Source of the DNA: Rutpela maculata
Lineage: Eukaryota > Arthropoda > Insecta > Coleoptera > Cerambycidae
Direction: 5' to 3'
DNA length: 64,000 nt
NCBI GenBank assembly: GCA_936432065.2
Contig: OW386286.2
Coordinates: 279,974,088 to 280,038,087, forward strand
Under the pieces are notes generated by a model that was given only the letters and a program-made list of their open reading frames with translations, was not told the DNA's origin and did no database searches. Positions 1-11,236 of the stretch are shown in pieces. Within the stretch, counting starts at the first letter, position 1. Every line of letters begins with the position of its first letter. Made by a program: the position numbers and the translations under genes.

Positions 1-360
1 TTTAGCAGTATAACAATAAATAATAATAAATCAATAATAATTATGACTATAATATTGTCTACATAAACATCTCGAAACATTAAAAAAAAAACAAAAAAGT
101 TTCAGAGGTCAAAAGAAAAAGAAAGAAGACTCCTTAATACATCAGAACTTTCTTAAGCAAACTTGCAAAATTTGGGACGAACATACAAAATTAGGTTATT
201 AAGTTAATAACTTTTTATAAATGACATCTGGCATTTATGTCAGTGGCCGAGTTTTTAAGATAGCAGCCTGAAAATCACATCTGAGACTTCTTTCGTTCTA
301 AGTAAGGATTAAGGAGGGAAAAGAGTTGCCGTTTAAATTTCTTTTGGCCGTCGCGTCGGT
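1..360. other. AT-rich sequence, no feature seen
   Basis: Simple AT-rich DNA without a credible reading frame, RNA gene or terminal repeat. Confidence 0.5.
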
Positions 361-1080
361 TTTTTTTATTTGCCGGAACAAATGCTTCCCATCCACCCGA
401 ATAACGGGGCGAAAAAAGTATTTAGTCATACGCACCCCCTAAACGGCCAAAAACCACCCCTTTTTGCTCATTTCTCGTATGACAGCTTGGCATCGACTAT
501 TTTTGCAGGAATTCTTTGTTTTTTCTTGGGATATAATATAACAGATGGTGGGGGGGTTTTTGTTAAAGACGTTTACCACTGGCGGCTCGTCAGAGGAGGC
601 AGGGGAGGCTAAGCCTCCTCTAGCAGCATATCCAAGGGTGGTGAGGAAATGTGCAAATTATAATCATATTGCAAGTTAATTGTCTTTTAAATATCAAGCC
701 TCCTCTGTACAAAATATCACGAGCCGCCACTGACGTTTACCCCCCGTTTTTGAGGGGGGAACTTTTATGCTTTTCCGTCAGTATCTTGAAAATACGGCAA
801 AACATATTAAGCGCTTTTTTGGTAGATAAGAAATTCTCTAAAATATTGATTGTAATAAAGTTGATGCCAAAAAATCAAAATTGGGGTTCAGAAACGCTTG
901 TTTTCCGTCATTTTTTTATAGTAACCTTACGACTTTTTTGGGGTCATTTAAAATACAATAAAAAATCTGAAAAAAAAAATCGTACGTCACTGAAAAAGTC
1001 GTATGTCTTAATAAAAATTTTTGAAAAAGAAATTGACCAATTCTCAAGAAGATTGCTAAAAATCATGAAATAAAATTTCA
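361..1080. repeat. Degenerate repeat related to the 2-kb fold-back at 3908-5979
   Basis: The motif aaacggccaaaaaccacccc near 435 recurs near 4455 inside the large fold-back, and both stretches have similar 'ccccgtttttg' runs. The two open frames here have no protein-like composition. The stretch is split by the hAT element at 577-732. Confidence 0.4.
577..732. mobile_element. hAT-type MITE, 156 bp, with perfect 8-bp target duplication
   Basis: The ends are inverted repeats: CACTGGCGGCTCGT on the left and, read inward on the other strand, CAGTGGCGGCTCGT on the right. The element is flanked on both sides by acgtttac (569-576 and 733-740). An 8-bp duplication with CA..TG-type ends is the hAT hallmark. 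It has no coding capacity. Confidence 0.9.
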
Positions 1081-1850
1081 CCGTTGCCCAGTTAATTGAA
1101 TTTCGTTCAGATTCGTCAATTGAAGTGTTAATTTATTAATGTTAATATAGACATAATTTTTTTTTTACAAAAGTCCAAATAAAAAAAATATATAGAATTA
1201 GATAGAAATAGAATATGAAACTTATTGATGGCCTGATGCTGTCAGACGTGAAATACGGTAAATGGAGATCAACTAGAAAGCATGAGTCGCAAAACATCCG
1301 TCAAGTCGTTATGAATAAGACACTTTTAAATTATTATTATTATTGTTATTAATTTTCCCTGACGATGTTTAATGGACCAAAACGTAAGAAAATATAATAT
1401 TTTTCAGAGTAAAATTCCTGGACACACACATCAAGTAAACTTCTTATGGAAAGTTTAGGAGGAAAACACAACTTCAAATTTTACACATTTATTGAATTTA
1501 TTCAAATACAGTAAATATAAATAATAAATAGCAATAAAAATAAACATATATTAATTAAGTACATGGGTAAACACGAGCCTTTCCAAGAAATAAATTCCAC
1601 ATAACCCACAAAATATTTCTTCCTATAATTATTTATATTTATTATACCTTCTTGAATTATTCCAGCTAGATTAGTTTTTTACCTACATAATATATTTTGT
1701 GGTTTATTTGGCTTCGAGAATGAAAATGTAAAATTTGTATATTTAATTATTACAAAGTGACTAGATGTTTAAACATAATCAATGGTATTAATATAATTAA
1801 TAATTATTACTAATAATTTCAAACTGTAATGTTCACATGTTCAAATGTTA
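1081..1850. other. AT-rich intergenic sequence, nothing recognised
   Basis: No repeat partner, reading frame or RNA gene was recognised. Confidence 0.45.
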
Positions 1851-1851
1851 G

Positions 1852-2100
1852 TACAGTACCTAGAGGTAAAATATATGAAAAATTTAGAAATGTCCAGTGG
1901 CGGATCTAAGGGGGCACATGCTTCCCCCCTCCCCCCTCCCCAGAAGTGTGAAATATGCTGTGTTAAGGTGGCTATGTCCAAGAAAGAGACATCCATAACA
2001 AGAGCATTACTACGAATTTTCTTCTGGTGCCCCCCCAGAAGTCAATCCTGAAGCCGCCCCTGGAAATGTCATATGTAATAATAATTTCTTTTATGGGTGA
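1852..2100. repeat. Fragment of the 'acagtacctagaggtaaa' repeat family, split by a MITE
   Basis: It starts acagtacctagaggtaaaat, like the ends at 9411 and 59380. After removal of the hAT insertion at 1895-2062 it continues with a sequence like the 'aataatgtcatat' of the other copies. Confidence 0.5.
1895..2062. mobile_element. hAT-type MITE, 168 bp, perfect 8-bp duplication
   Basis: The left end is CAGTGGCGGATCTAAGG and the right end (other strand) CAGGGGCGGCTTCAGG. The perfect flanking duplication is gaaatgtc (1887-1894 and 2063-2070). The interior is C-rich and G-rich with no gene. Confidence 0.9.
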
Positions 2101-2289
2101 TTTCTGTAGTAGTTTTCAGTTTCTATAGGGTCCTAACTGTCAAGGGACCACCACTAAATTCAAAAGTTTAATATTAACCCTCAAAAAGTATTTTGCTGAT
2201 TTATTTTTGAAACATCCTTGATAAAAACATCTGAAGTAAAAATTAAAAAATCCAAAGTGGCGACTTTTATGTATATGACTGATAGAATT

Positions 2290-3365
2290 GTTTGGGGGGG
2301 GGGGGGCAATAGAACCGGCCTCCCCAGAGGTTGAGGAAAACTTTTCGGAAAACGGATGTGTATAGATTCCTCTACTAGATAATATTGGCATTAATTACAA
2401 AATATTAATTTCAAATTAGTCAAAAAATTGCTGTTTTATGGAAAATCTTCCCACAGTTATGAGACCTGTAAGAAGTGAATTATTTGGGTTGTCTAATCAT
2501 GATTTTCACCTCACCCGCAGTTCTAAAAAAGGGTGGTTTTTGAGAAATATATACATATATATGAATTTTAGCGTTCTTTCGTCTCTTTCTCTATTTTGAG
2601 GAAAAACTATGCATTTTGGTGAAAAATATCAAGAGAGCAAAGTTGTAGAGCATAAAATTTCCTATAAGTTCTGCCTCTACCTTTTTTTTCGAATCCCGCT
2701 TAGTTTTGCCGCTAGAGGACATGAAAGAAATGGATATACATATGGACTTTTGCGCCTTTTTTTAGATTTTGAGCCAAAATTATGCATTGTTATGAAAACT
2801 TGCGTGAGATCAAAGTTGTAGAACATATATATTTCTACGAAAAAAAAAAAAAAACTAGAACCAAAGATAGTTCGACAACTTTGATCTCATGTAATTTTTC
2901 ATAAAAATGCATAATTTTGGCCCAAAATCTAAAAAAAGGCGTAAAAGTCTATATGTATATTTATTTCTTTCGCGCCCTCTAGGGCGAAACTAAGCGGAAT
3001 TCGAAAAAAAAAGTTAGAGACAAAACTTGTAGGAAATTTTATGCTCTACTACTTTGCTTTCTTGGTATTTTTCACCAAAATGCGTAGTTTTTCCTCAATA
3101 TAGAGAAAAAGGCGAAAAACGCTAAAATTCATATATATGTATATATTTCTCAAAAACCATCCTTTTTTAGAACTGCAATGGGTAAAAGTCATATTTAGAC
3201 AACCCAAATACTTAACATTTTACAGGTCTCATAACTGTGGGAAAATTTTCTTAAATATTTCCTAATTTGAAGGAACTATTTGTACTAATAGTGATTATGC
3301 TTCTTTATTTTTTGGTTCATGGAAGACGGCTGGGGGGGGGGGGGGGGGGGCTGGCTGCGCGCCTG
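2290..3365. mobile_element. Copy of the 16892-17161 MITE family, interrupted by a hairpin element
   Basis: The left part (caatagaaccggcctcccc, then aacggatgtgtatagattcc, then ctactagataatattggc) and the right part (ttggttcatgg, a long G run, ctggctgcgcgcctg) match the intact MITE at 16892-17161. The break near 2409 is filled by the 0.86-kb palindrome at 2410-3271. The left terminus is lost. Confidence 0.75.
2410..3271. repeat. Long inverted repeat (hairpin element), arms about 400 bp
   Basis: Arms 2410 to about 2850 and 2865-3271 are inverted copies: for example atgagacctgta at 2459 pairs with tacaggtctcat near 3224, and gcaaagttgtagagcata pairs with tatgctctactactttgc. Ends read ttcaaattag..ctaatttgaa. 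No gene. It is nested inside a MITE copy. Confidence 0.85.
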
Positions 3366-3370
3366 CTATA

Positions 3371-3905
3371 TACAGTGTGACCCATTTTAAGTTGAGACAC
3401 CTTCATAACTCAGTTATTGGTCATTCAATTTCAACCAAATTTGGATCGGTATTAAAGACCTTTACTATGTCCTTTTTGAGTAAAACAAAACTTATTTTAG
3501 TCAATGGCGTGCATTTTTGTTAAGAGAAAGAGGGTCGATTTTTCGAGAAGTCATATTAGGCATTTTTTTTATTGAAAAACGAATGCAATATTATTGATCA
3601 GCATGCTGAATCCCTATATCCAGAATTTAACAAACTTTTGATTTATGGTTTTCGAAATACGGCCCCTTTAAAATTACCCATTTTAAACATTAAATAATCG
3701 ACAAATTGGTAGGTAACAAAATTTTTTTTTTTTTTTCGAAAAAAGTTATTCTTTACATCAGGTCCGAATATTTTACAGGCCTGATGGCCCAAAATTTTTA
3801 GCAATTTTTCAATGAAAATTCTTAGTCTACAAAATTATTAAAGAATTATTATAGATACATAAATTGCAAGTTAAATGAAAGCTTGTAATAAAAAAAAAAG
3901 AAAGA
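3371..3905. repeat. Half copy of the fold-back family seen at 13673-14471
   Basis: It begins acagtgtgacccattttaag and shares gttgag..ccaataactgag-type and gcgtgcatttttgttaagag blocks with both arms of 13673-14471. Only one arm is present. It stops where the 2-kb fold-back begins. Confidence 0.7.
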
Positions 3906-3907
3906 CG

Positions 3908-5979
3908 AAAGGGCAGAGCCGGATAAGTAGGGTGAAACGGCCCCCGGCCCTATCTTCATTGAGATAAGGAATATAGTTACCAATAAGTGACGGGAACAAT
4001 TTTGCAAAATATTTACGCAAAAGGGTGGCGCGTTTCGCGGGGTGACGAGGGGGATGAAATCCAAAGGACTAATTTTTTGTGCCAAAATGCAGCAACCGAA
4101 AATTTTGGAAAAAATATATGTTGGACAAATATTGGAGAGGATTCTCAGAAAAAATTGTCGGTCAATTTGGGAAAGAACTAAGGGCGAGAAGACATCGGTA
4201 TACTTTTCAAATATTTTTAAGGGTAACTCTCCTGGTTGCACCGGGATTATTTTTTTCGCAGCGTGGTTGGAACATTACGTCATAGTGAAAAAAAATCACG
4301 TCCGTGGTCTTTCGAGACTAGTAGTCTATGCGTAATGAAGGCAGAAAGAGTAAATATTTCGTGCAAAGACGAGATTATCTTTCCTTCCCGTTTTCGAGGG
4401 TGCTGAACATGATGGAAGTGGTGGAAGAAATTTTTGACCGCCGCAACCTCCTGAAACGGCCAAAAACCACCCCTACTATGGATCCTTTTATGTTTTCATA
4501 TATAAACGGGACTGGTGAGTGATTTATCGACGGGTTATACTTGAAATAAAATGGAAGGGGTTATAGAATAAGTGGAATCCAGACAGCAGGCCGAGGGGGT
4601 TGATTAAACCCTCCCGAGGGGTGGAATCATTTTTTTTTAAATGATTCGTTTCAAACGCGTATCCCCCCGTTTTTGGGATCGCCGATCACGGGAAAAATAT
4701 TCATTTTTTTAGCTTCAACCTCTCCTCATCCCTCAAATGGGCAGAAACCACCCCACACACACCAGAAAGCATGCTATACAGGATTTACAGGTTTTTCGGC
4801 ACATGCTCGTTATTCCTCTGCATATCCCTTTATCTTTCACATAAGAAAAGGTGGTAGCGACCTCGGGGGTTGCTTCAACTATTTCAAGGGGTGTAAAATT
4901 CGTTTAATTACACTTTGGGTCGTCAATACGCCCTCCCCCGTTTTCGCAGGCGCTGATCACGATAAAAATATAATTAATGAATTTTATACCCCTTGGAAAG
5001 GTTGAAGCAACCCCCGAGGTCGCTACCACCTTCTCTTCCGTGAAAAATGAAGGGATATGCATAGAAAGAACGATCATGTGCCGAAAAAAAACGTAAATCC
5101 TGGAGAGCATGCTTTCTGCCCGTTTGAAGGATAACGAGGGGTTGGGGTTAAAAATGAATATTTTTCCCATGATTAGCTACCCCGAAAACGGGGGGATACG
5201 CATTTGAACCGATTCATTTGAAAAATAAATTATTTTCCACCCCTTGTCTCGGGAGGGTTTAATCAACCCCCTAGGCCTGCTGTCTGGATTCCACTTACTC
5301 TACAACCCCCTTCCATTTTATTTCAAGTACAACCCGTCGATAAATCACTCCCCAGACCCGTTTATATATGAAAACATAAAAGGGGTGATTTTTGGCCGTT
5401 TCGGGGGGTTGCGGCGGTCAAAAACTTATCCCACAACTTTCATCACATTTAGCACCCTCGAAAACGGGAGAGAAAGGTAATCTCGTCTTTGCCCGAAATA
5501 TTTACACTCTTTCTGCTTTCATTACATAGACTACTAGTCTTGAAAGACCACAGACGTGATTTTTTTTCACTATGACGTAATGTTCCGATCACGCTGCGAA
5601 AAAAATATGTTATATGGGGGTGAAAGTAGACGCTACAAAAAAATTTTGAATGTGGTGCAACGAGGGGAAGTTACCATTAAAAATATTTGAAAAGTATACC
5701 GATGTCGTCTCGCCCTTAGTTCTTTCCCAAATTGACCGACAATTTTTTCTGATAATCCTCTCCAATACTTGTCCAACATATATTTTTTCCAAAATTTTCG
5801 GTTGCTGCGTTTTGACACAAAAAATAGGTCCTTTGGATTTCATCCCCCTCGTCACCCCGTGAAACGCGCCACCCTTTTGCGTTAATATTTTGCAAAATTA
5901 TTCCCTTCACTTATTGCTAACTATATTCCTTCTCTTAATGAAGATAGGGCCGGGGGCTACTTATCCGGCTATGCCCTTT
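3908..5979. mobile_element. Large fold-back element, 2.07 kb, arms about 1 kb
   Basis: The outer ends are aaagggcagagccggataag and its inverted partner aaagggcatagccggataag. The arms stay paired all the way in: the reading-frame fragment at 3987-4335 reappears inverted at 5610-5910, and ggtggtagcgacctcggggg near 4852 pairs near 5020. The loop is about 4915-4975. The arms differ by scattered substitutions and small indels, so they have aged since duplication. No transposase domain is visible. Confidence 0.9.
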
Positions 5980-6240
5980 AATTCATACGATATTGTTACT
6001 AAATTAAAACCTCTAGTTGCTGTACTACATGTTACAAATATAAATTAACGGTTTCATAAGAATAACATGTATAGTTTTTATTTTTATAATACATTCAGTC
6101 ACCTAATACAAGATGCACCAAAGTGAATAATTCCTTTGATGGAACCTAATAGGAATTTTTGTGGCGTTCAATTCAAACTTTCATTGTCTGAGTTGATTAT
6201 TTTTTACTGTTTTATCGGATAAATACTCTTATGTGATGGG

Positions 6241-6387
6241 CAGTGGCGTAGCTAGGGAGACATTTTGTCTCTGCCTCTGCCACCTTCATGTAACGCCCCT
6301 GCTGGAGATAAAAAAATTATATTTCATTTTTCACTTGCAACTTTTTTATTCTATCCCCTCCGCCTCAAACTGCTGGTTACGCCACTG
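6241..6387. mobile_element. Small hAT-type MITE, 147 bp
   Basis: Left CAGTGGCGTAGCTAGG, right (other strand) CAGTGGCGTAACCAG. Flanks gtgatggg and gtgataga match at 6 of 8, so this is an older insertion. Confidence 0.75.
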
Positions 6388-6540
6388 GTGATAGACTGAG
6401 ACTATCTTTTAATACAAAACCTGAAACCCAGATATTATTATGAGTTATGAGTCTACCTGTGGGGGGCGTCACATAAGTGACATGCTAAATGTCAACAAGG
6501 CAATTATATTTTTGGTTCAAATATGCAATTTAAGAGGTAA

Positions 6541-6697
6541 TAGGGGCGTAGCGAAGGGGGGGGGGGGGGTACGTTACCTCCCAACTTTGCCAAACTTGGC
6601 AAAAGTTGGAAATTTGAGATATAAGTTGGCAATTTTTATTTCGGTGTAACCCCCCCCCCCCCCCACTCCCCAAAAAAGTTGTCTCGCTACGCCTCTG
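6541..6697. mobile_element. Small MITE, about 157 bp, with poly-G/poly-C interior
   Basis: Left taggggcgtagcgaag, right (other strand) cagaggcgtagcgag. A long G run near the left end pairs with a long C run near the right. The pair aacttggcaaaagttgg lies inside. It shares its ends and interior with 25183-25505. The target duplication is imperfect (gaggtaat and gaagtaac). Confidence 0.75.
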
Positions 6698-7557
6698 GAA
6701 GTAACAGGTACTTTCTAAACAACCGCAAATCTTGAGAGAGAAGTACGCCACAAAATATACCTATATAGGAACACGTAGTCCTTCCCTGACATGTTTTTCA
6801 TTGACCCGTGGAGTGTGGGTGTTTGACTGCAGAACCTTAATTAGGGACTTGCACAGGTCAGGATTCCATATGGTGGACCTCCCGAAAAATGGGAGGAAGT
6901 TCGTTATCTTGGTTTTTATGTCAAACTGGATGTGCGCTGTATCTCTTAAATCACTGGTCTGATTTTAATTTCGAACTTTTTAGTTCACTACAAATTTTAA
7001 GTAATGAATCTTTTTGTATCTCTTAAGATAATGCAGTACAAATTAATATTAAAAAAATATAAAAATTAATACTCAACATTTTTTTTAATCACAACCGTCC
7101 ACCATTTTTCATTTAGTCCAGTCAACGAATGAGTATAGAGGACATGGAAGGGGGCAAAATTTTCCTCTTCAGGAATGTGTTGGGGGTAGTTAGGAGGTAA
7201 ACGTACTAAAAGTCCCCACCCCTAGTCCTACCGCTTCAGGGAGAGGTCCCTTTTTTCGATTCTTCGTTTATAACTCGGAAACGATGCGTCGTACGCGAAA
7301 CATTTTGCAAAACTAAATTATATTAAATTTCCTACAAGAATGTTTATATTCATTTTCTTCCTGTGTTATAGTTTCCGAGATATTCGCCAGCGAAAATCGA
7401 TAATTAATGAATAAATTAATTACGTATCTGAAATGTTTCTGTCAAAACGGTTTACCGTGGTCTACTAATAAATGACAATCACAAAACAATCTTTATTTAA
7501 TGTCCTACAAGTATGTTATTTTACAATAACCACCCTACTTTGAGATACATTAAATGA

Positions 7558-7927
7558 AAAATAACGCGCTAGGGCGTTATGAATATCTATAACGCCCTAG
7601 GGCATTATAAAACAAGCAAATTATGATAGCATTATTGACAAACAAAATGCGTTGCTACGCAACGCCGCCGTTTACAAACAATCTTAATTTTTACTCTCTT
7701 TTAAATCAAATCGTTCTGAACATAATAGATGTCAACTTAATAAATCGTAAATGTCAAAAAAAAAATTCGAATTAAATAACAGACTTGTAAGACACTAAAC
7801 GTTGAAGGCACCACGGGTGTTATAGGATAATGACGCCCTCGGTCGACGTACATTCCCCCGGGCCAGAGGCCCTCGCGAAGTACACTGCCGACCTTGGTGC
7901 GTTATTATCCTTATAACACCCTTGGTA
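7558..7927. repeat. Two GC-rich palindromes (7558-7606 and 7810-7927)
   Basis: The first is ataacgcgctagggcgtta against taacgccctagggcattat. The second pairs ccacgggtgttataggataa with ttatccttataacacccttgg and has a GC-rich core. Both stand out from the AT-rich surroundings. Confidence 0.7.
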
Positions 7928-8002
7928 CCTTAATAACTATTACAGCACTCGACGTATTTACTAACGTGATATTTTGTCGAAATCTATATATTTCCTTAAA
8001 TA

Positions 8003-8546
8003 TACAGTGCGACTCACTTAAAATGAAGATACCCTTATAACTATTTTATTTTGTTTCCGATTTGAATCAAATTTTACTCAAGTTTAGCACAAGTTAGGAT
8101 CTACTTATGACCATAAAAAATATTCGCCTGCTACAAAGGCAAAGCCACCTGTGGTACCAAAATATGCGGAAAAAATTTAAAAAAAAATATTAGTTATTTT
8201 CTTATCGCAGTGATGTTTACTGCATTATTTTATTCATAAAACCTGGCAGAGAAACAGTTCAAACCAATGTTTACTCCATCCACCAAATGCAGCAGCTAGG
8301 ACTGAAAGAAATTCTGTTCCTACATGCTTTTACTGGTTGCTATTCAACATCTGCATCATTCCGGAAGAGTAAGCTTGGTTTTATAAAACTTTACATGAGA
8401 TGATTTTGCATTTGTAGTAGATGAATGTTTTTCTGTCATAAGTAGATCCTAATTTGTTCTATACTTGAGTACAATTTGAGTCAAGTCGGAAACAAAATTA
8501 AAAAGTTATAAGGGTGTCTTCATTCTAAGTAAGTCACACTGTATAT
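8003..8546. mobile_element. TA-flanked fold-back MITE at the centre of an older palindrome
   Basis: The ends are tacagtgcgactcacttaaa and tacagtgtgacttacttaga (other strand). The adjoining sequences are ccttaaaTA and TAtttaagg, so the target was the exact centre of the surrounding palindrome. Arms share cggaaacaaaat and tagatcctaa blocks. No gene. Confidence 0.85.
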
Positions 8547-8649
8547 TTAAGGAAATGTATAGATTTCGACAAAATATTACGTTAGTAAATGCGAGTGTTG
8601 TAAAATAAAGATTGTTTTGTGACTGTCATTTATTAGTAGACCACGGTAA

Positions 8650-9400
8650 ACCGTTTTGATAGAAACCTCCGATTAAAGAACTTATATCTAGATACATAAT
8701 GGCATGAATTTTATGATCCCGAAAGACTCACAATCTAAGGCACTTCTTCCCATAAGTTGCTGATTGGCCCATCGGCGTATTCGCGGCCGCTCGTACACGG
8801 TCGGCTTCAGTTCGATTATCATAATCTCAGTTTGACAGTTTTGACAGTATCCGTAATTAATGTTAATAAGTGTTTTTCGTGTTTTTCGATCAAAATGTGG
8901 TGAAGAAGTCTTTTTATTTTAAGTTGTGATTTGCCTAATACCTAAATAATATTCTCTGTTCATATTTAGACAGTTTAGTGACAATTTAGTGCAACATGAA
9001 ACAGTGCTGTGCCATTTGCAGAAATCGATCATTTCATAAGTAAGTAGGTCATCGTCGTAACATGATGAGGGTCAGTTTACAGTTTTAATAATAATATTAT
9101 AAATAATGTCGTTCCAATGCATATTTCCCTTGAATAAAACATCTTTACCTATTGTATTTTTTCAATCTGCGTTAATATTCCTAGAAGTTAACCAATAATT
9201 ATCACATAAAATAGGTACAATATTTTACATTTTCCCTTCTACACATACCCGCCTCTGTTGCCTATGGGATGTGATGTTCATCTATCCATTTTAATGGACA
9301 TATAATGTGACTATGTTAGGAGCAAATAAGGTATACGATGAAAAGGTAGCCATTACGTATCTAGATATAAGGTCTTTAATCGGAGATAGAAACATTTCAC
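8650..9400. repeat. Inverted-repeat segment enclosing a CpG-rich, promoter-like sequence
   Basis: tccgattaaagaacttatat near 8668 pairs with atataaggtctttaatcgga near 9366. Between these about 50-bp arms lies non-repeated DNA with an unusually GC-rich block near 8775-8810 (ggcgtattcgcggccgctcg) and the short exon-like frame at 8996-9039. Confidence 0.6.
8996..9039 (+). pseudogene. Possible captured first coding exon (Cys-rich, THAP-like start)
   Basis: ATG at 8996 opens MKQCCAICRNRSFH and runs straight into a consensus donor, AA|GTAAGT at 9040; without splicing the frame stops at once. The cluster CCAIC..NRS is reminiscent of the start of THAP zinc fingers. No second exon was found before the inverted repeat closes. 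It could be chance or the 5' end of a gene or transposase trapped in the repeat. Confidence 0.3.
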
Positions 9401-9410
9401 ATACATAATA

Positions 9411-11236
9411 GTACAGTACCTAGAGGTAAAAAATATGCAAAACTTCGGAATAATGTCATATTGACCGGATTTCGTTCATTTTTGGCAGTATAATAGTAAA
9501 TGCTTCACAGTAAATGCTTCTATATTGTGCGGGGGCTTGCTGATTTATATGGGGTGAATGCCACCCTCTCTAAGGGGTGGCACTTAAAAAATATATATAT
9601 ATATATATATATTTATTGGAGCTGAAGTAGAATCAAATTTTAAGAAGAAAAGGTTCTATGCAATTTTTCACATAAATTGATAGTTTTTAAGTTATAACGA
9701 CTTCAAAATTGCGATTTTAGTTTAAAAAAAGGTATTTTCAAACGGCTCTCGTCAAATATCTCGAAAAGTATTACTTTATTGAAAAAATGTTACAGACCAA
9801 TTACAGAAAGTACAAATTGGGAATTAATTATATTTTTTGTTTATTGATGTAGGATTAATAATTTCGGAGATATTTAAGTTTACATTTAGCATCCAAGTGT
9901 TCATAAGATAATTATTTAGAGTGAGAGTTAAATATCTCAGAAACTGCGATACCTATGTCAAGGATGCTAATAGGTAGAATAATAGGTTATTAACTAAGTT
10001 TTCAACTGTTTTTTATTTGTTTCTGTAGCATAAAAAACAAAGAAATTATGACCGAGGCAATGTGCGTCTACACATTTTTTTTAATAACAACTTCGCCATT
10101 TTGTTATTGTAGTTAGCCAGTAATTAAAAAAAAGGAATTTCAAACACTGTTCCTCATTAATATATAGCATGACGTAGATGCTCAAATTGCACTTGCTTTA
10201 GAAAAAAATACAGTTTAAATTATAAAGGTATTTTCGATAAAATGTAATTTTTTTTTCCTTTTCTAAATATCTCAATAAATATTAGTTTTATTGAAAAATG
10301 GGTAGAGACCAAAAAGAAAGCTCATAAACTGATAATGAATTTCGCTTGTTTATTTATTTACATAGATTTAATAGTTTCGGAGATGTGAAAGTTTATAAAT
10401 GGCGTCCGAACGTTTATAAGACGAGAAATGCAGATTAAATGTTAAATATCTCAGAAATTGTGACACCTACGTCACATATGCTAAGAAATGAAATTAAAGA
10501 CAATTCATTGCGCTTTCAAATTATTTTTTACTCGTTCCTGTAGCATAAGAAATAAAGAAGTTATGACGGAAAAATGTGCGTATTTATATTTTTTTTATAT
10601 AAAAAGGTCGCCATTTTGTTACTCGAATTAGTCAGTAATTTAAAAAAATTATCTCAAATACAGTTTTTCGTTAAGATCTAGCATTACCTAGATGCTCAAA
10701 TTTATTTGCTCATTTAAAGCACTTGCTTTAGAAACAAATGCATTTTAAACTTTAAAGGTAATTTCGAAACACTTGGATACCAAATATACACTTAAATATC
10801 TCCCAAATTATTAATCCCACATCAATAAACAAAAAATATAATTAATTCCCAGTTTGTACTTTCTGTAATTGGTCTGTAGCATTTTTTCGATAAAGTAATA
10901 GTTTTCGAGATACTTGACGAAAGCCGTTTGGAAATATCTTTTTTGTAAGCTAAAATTGCAACTATGAAGTCGTTAAAACTTAAAAACTATCAATTTATGT
11001 GAAAAATTGCATAGAACCTTTTCTTCTTAAAATTCGATTCTATTTCAGCTCCAATAAATATACATATTTTTTAAGTGCCACCCCCTGAGAGGGGGTGGAA
11101 TCCACCCCCTATAAATTAGCAAGTCCCCGCAGAGTATAGAAACTTTTTTGTGAAGCATTTACTATTATACTGCCAAAAATGAACGAAATCCGTTTAATAT
11201 GACATTATTCCGAAGTTAAAGCCTAGTTACTGTACT
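9411..11236. mobile_element. Fold-back element with an internal tandem duplication, 1.8 kb
   Basis: Ends gtacagtacctagaggtaaa and (other strand) gtacagtaactaggctttaa. Arms about 9411-9880 and 10770-11236 share gaacgaaatccg, gccaccc and aaaaactatcaatttatgtg blocks. The middle holds two direct copies, starting near 9757 and 10268 (period about 510 bp), each with 'gtagcataa..aataaagaa..ttatgac' and 'ggtcgccattttgtta'-like blocks. Confidence 0.8.

Larger units (their letters stand above)
7433..8667. repeat. Palindrome nested inside the 7114-11549 element, itself interrupted twice
   Basis: aaaacggtttaccgtggtct near 7446 pairs with agaccacggtaaaccgtttt ending near 8658, and attttgtcgaaatctatat near 7970 pairs near 8562-8580. 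Interruptions are at about 7497-7941, which carries GC-rich palindromes, and at 8003-8546. Confidence 0.8.

Noticed and set aside
3849..5910. Several overlapping frames of 60-130 codons on both strands
   Set aside because: They are the two arms of one fold-back read in different frames; the paired frames are inverted copies of each other and not conserved proteins.
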